A model generated the notes under the pieces. That model was not told the origin of the DNA. It was given only the letters and a program-made list of their open reading frames with translations, and searched no databases. From contig NZ_CP064687.1 in NCBI RefSeq assembly GCF_023100905.1, forward strand, positions 1 through 64,000: DNA of 64,000 bases, given 5' to 3'. Made by a program: the position numbers and the translations under genes. The stretch comes from Bradyrhizobium sp. 4 (GTDB lineage: Bacteria; Pseudomonadota; Alphaproteobacteria; Rhizobiales; Xanthobacteraceae). Positions 62,788 to 64,000 of this stretch are shown piece by piece (positions within the stretch are counted from its first letter, which is position 1; each line of letters starts with the position of its first letter).

Positions 62788-63449
62788 CGTCTCCCGGAAT
62801 TCGCTTCAATCAGTACGGAACGCATAGCCTTGACCTTGCGGCGATCAACAGATCCTCGCAGCGGTCGAAAACTAAGATCGCTGATCTCGTGTTTGCCAAA
62901 CCTGTCCGACGTTAGAGCCGCGAAATGCTACGCTGCGATGACATTCATCGACTAAGTCGATGTTCACGTGCGCAGATGAGATGACATGAGGCTTCCGGGC
63001 AGAGAACGGTGCCTCCTCGGAACTGGGTCGCTCCCGGTTGGGCTGAGGACGCTGCCCAACTAAAACGTCATCAGCGCTCTCACTGTTAGCGCAACCAACA
63101 TGGTCTCGAGTGATCAAGTGTCGCGCGGAAACGATGTCCCCCCTAGCTTCTTGACCAGCTCTGAGGTGCAACGAGACACGACGCCATCATCGAGATGGTT
63201 GATCATTAGATCGCAAGAATGCGATCACACCATTGGTCGGCCCGCTTAAGAGCAATTAGAAACCGGCAAGATTTCCGCTTTTCACTTAGGTGCTGACTCT
63301 TGTCTCTCGTTTAAGACCGACTCAGATGTCGTCCGGCCCCCAAAAAGCTAAGATCATGACCGCTGGCGCGGCCCAATTGCGCGATCAGAGTGCCTGAGGT
63401 GACCGCGCCCAGTGATGGCGAGCCGTATCCGCGAAAGAAGGATTTTCCG
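62788..63449. other. Divergent promoter region
   Basis: About 660 bases between the divergent transporter operon and the phosphonopyruvate hydrolase-like gene. No gene seen. It should hold both promoters. A GATCGCAAGAATGCGATC palindrome near 63210 is a possible regulator site. Confidence 0.45.
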
Positions 63450-64000
63450 ATGTCCTCCGTCAAACGCCTTCGTACTCGCCTGGACGAGACCGGTCTCATC
63501 CATGTCATGGCCGCCCATAGCCCTCTTTCGGCTCTGCTGGCCGAAGAGGCCGGGTTCGATGCTTTATGGGCATCGGGCTTCGAACTCTCCGCGCTTTACG
63601 GTCTGCCGGATATGAGCCTGATCTCGATGACCCAGCATCTCGACATGCTGCGCTCGATCGCTGGACGCACGACGCTGCCGATCATCGCTGACATTGACAC
63701 CGGTTATGGCAATGCAATCAACGTGATCCACGCCGTTCACGAATACGAGCGAGCTGGCGCCAGCGCTGTGGTAATCGAAGACAAAACCTTTCCGAAAGTG
63801 ACAAGCCTTATGGCTGGCGGACGCCAGGAACTGCTCCGCATCGAGGAGTTCCAGGGCAAGATCGAGGCCGCTGTTGCGACAAGACGAGACCCCAATTTTC
63901 TCGTAATCGCCCGCACCGAAGCCCTGATTGCGGGTCTCGGCGAAACGGAAGCTCTGCAACGAGCAAAAGCTTACGAAGAGGCCGGCGCCGAAATGGTGCT
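63450..64000 (+). CDS. Phosphonopyruvate hydrolase-like (PEP mutase/isocitrate lyase family), 3' end outside window
   Basis: The first 183 residues of a PEP mutase/isocitrate lyase-superfamily enzyme. HVMAAHSPLSALLAEEAGFD, ADIDTGYGNAINVIH and IEDKTFPKVTSLMAGGRQEL are the family's substrate and metal loops. PEP mutases carry Thr-Asn-Ser at the 'KTNS' position; here it is Val-Thr-Ser, like the Asp-Thr-Ser of characterised phosphonopyruvate hydrolase (PphA), whose neighbouring sequence (GRQELxRIEEFQGKI) is also matched. So cleavage of phosphonopyruvate to pyruvate and phosphate is the best call. ATG 63450 follows GAAGGA. The gene runs off the window. Confidence 0.82.
   Translation, partial: MSSVKRLRTRLDETGLIHVMAAHSPLSALLAEEAGFDALWASGFELSALYGLPDMSLISMTQHLDMLRSIAGRTTLPIIADIDTGYGNAINVIHAVHEYERAGASAVVIEDKTFPKVTSLMAGGRQELLRIEEFQGKIEAAVATRRDPNFLVIARTEALIAGLGETEALQRAKAYEEAGAEMV

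Overview
The window looks like the chromosome of a Bradyrhizobium-type alphaproteobacterium (Nitrobacteraceae). It is GC-rich, uses alphaproteobacterial start and codon patterns, carries a DUF2336 / PilZ / HD-GYP regulatory group and small basic proteins typical of that genus, and has a very heavy load of insertion sequences and gene relics. This is inference from gene content; no 16S is present.

Layout. (1) 1-9.5 kb: an intact, tightly packed catabolic operon on the + strand (acyl-CoA dehydrogenase, two CoA-transferase subunits, a TPP enzyme, a MOSC protein, a PDR-type ferredoxin reductase, an XRE-cupin regulator, TctB, TctA), then a rubredoxin and a PaiB-like FMN protein. (2) 9.5-18 kb: a decaying stretch of small hypothetical genes mixed with relics: an integrase-core transposase, a ParB-like protein, an ATP-dependent DNA ligase tail, a GGDEF-protein N terminus and a DUF937-like N terminus. 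It ends with two intact envelope/stress genes. (3) 19-23 kb: broken IS110, IS5 and IS3 copies around an intact periplasmic binding protein. (4) 23-31.3 kb: an intact housekeeping or signalling block (caspase-like peptidase, OmpA protein, DUF2336, PilZ, HD-GYP, DUF2130 nuclease-like protein) ending at a tRNA with CAT anticodon. (5) 31.4-48.3 kb: an accessory island just downstream of that tRNA. It holds a HExxH protein, a large serine recombinase module split by an IS66 element, an unrecognised translationally coupled gene pair, a second IS66 copy carrying a pRiA4b ORF-3 relic, a DUF3800-type gene split by an IS5 element, and an AbiE toxin-antitoxin pair with its own inverted-repeat operator. 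(6) 48.8-54.8 kb: small hypotheticals, a membrane-anchored DUF2235 hydrolase with a lipoprotein, and a membrane protein plus metallo-beta-lactamase-fold pair. (7) 55.8-64 kb: a phosphonate-type catabolic locus. A five-gene peptide/nickel-type ABC transporter is fused by overlaps to an alkaline-phosphatase-superfamily enzyme and lies divergent from a phosphonopyruvate hydrolase-like gene that runs off the window.

How the genes work together. The first operon imports a carboxylate through TctAB (no TctC is seen here) and processes it as a CoA thioester. The last locus appears to import a phosphonate or related small molecule and release phosphate. The central island is best read as a mobile defence/recombination island partly silenced by transposons. 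Three insertion events can be reconstructed exactly from their target-site duplications (CTTCTCGA, GTCCTATC, AATG).

The best candidates for undescribed biology are the 38.9-40.9 kb gene pair, the 52.9-54.8 kb membrane/MBL pair, the tripartite serine recombinase module, and the phosphonate locus.
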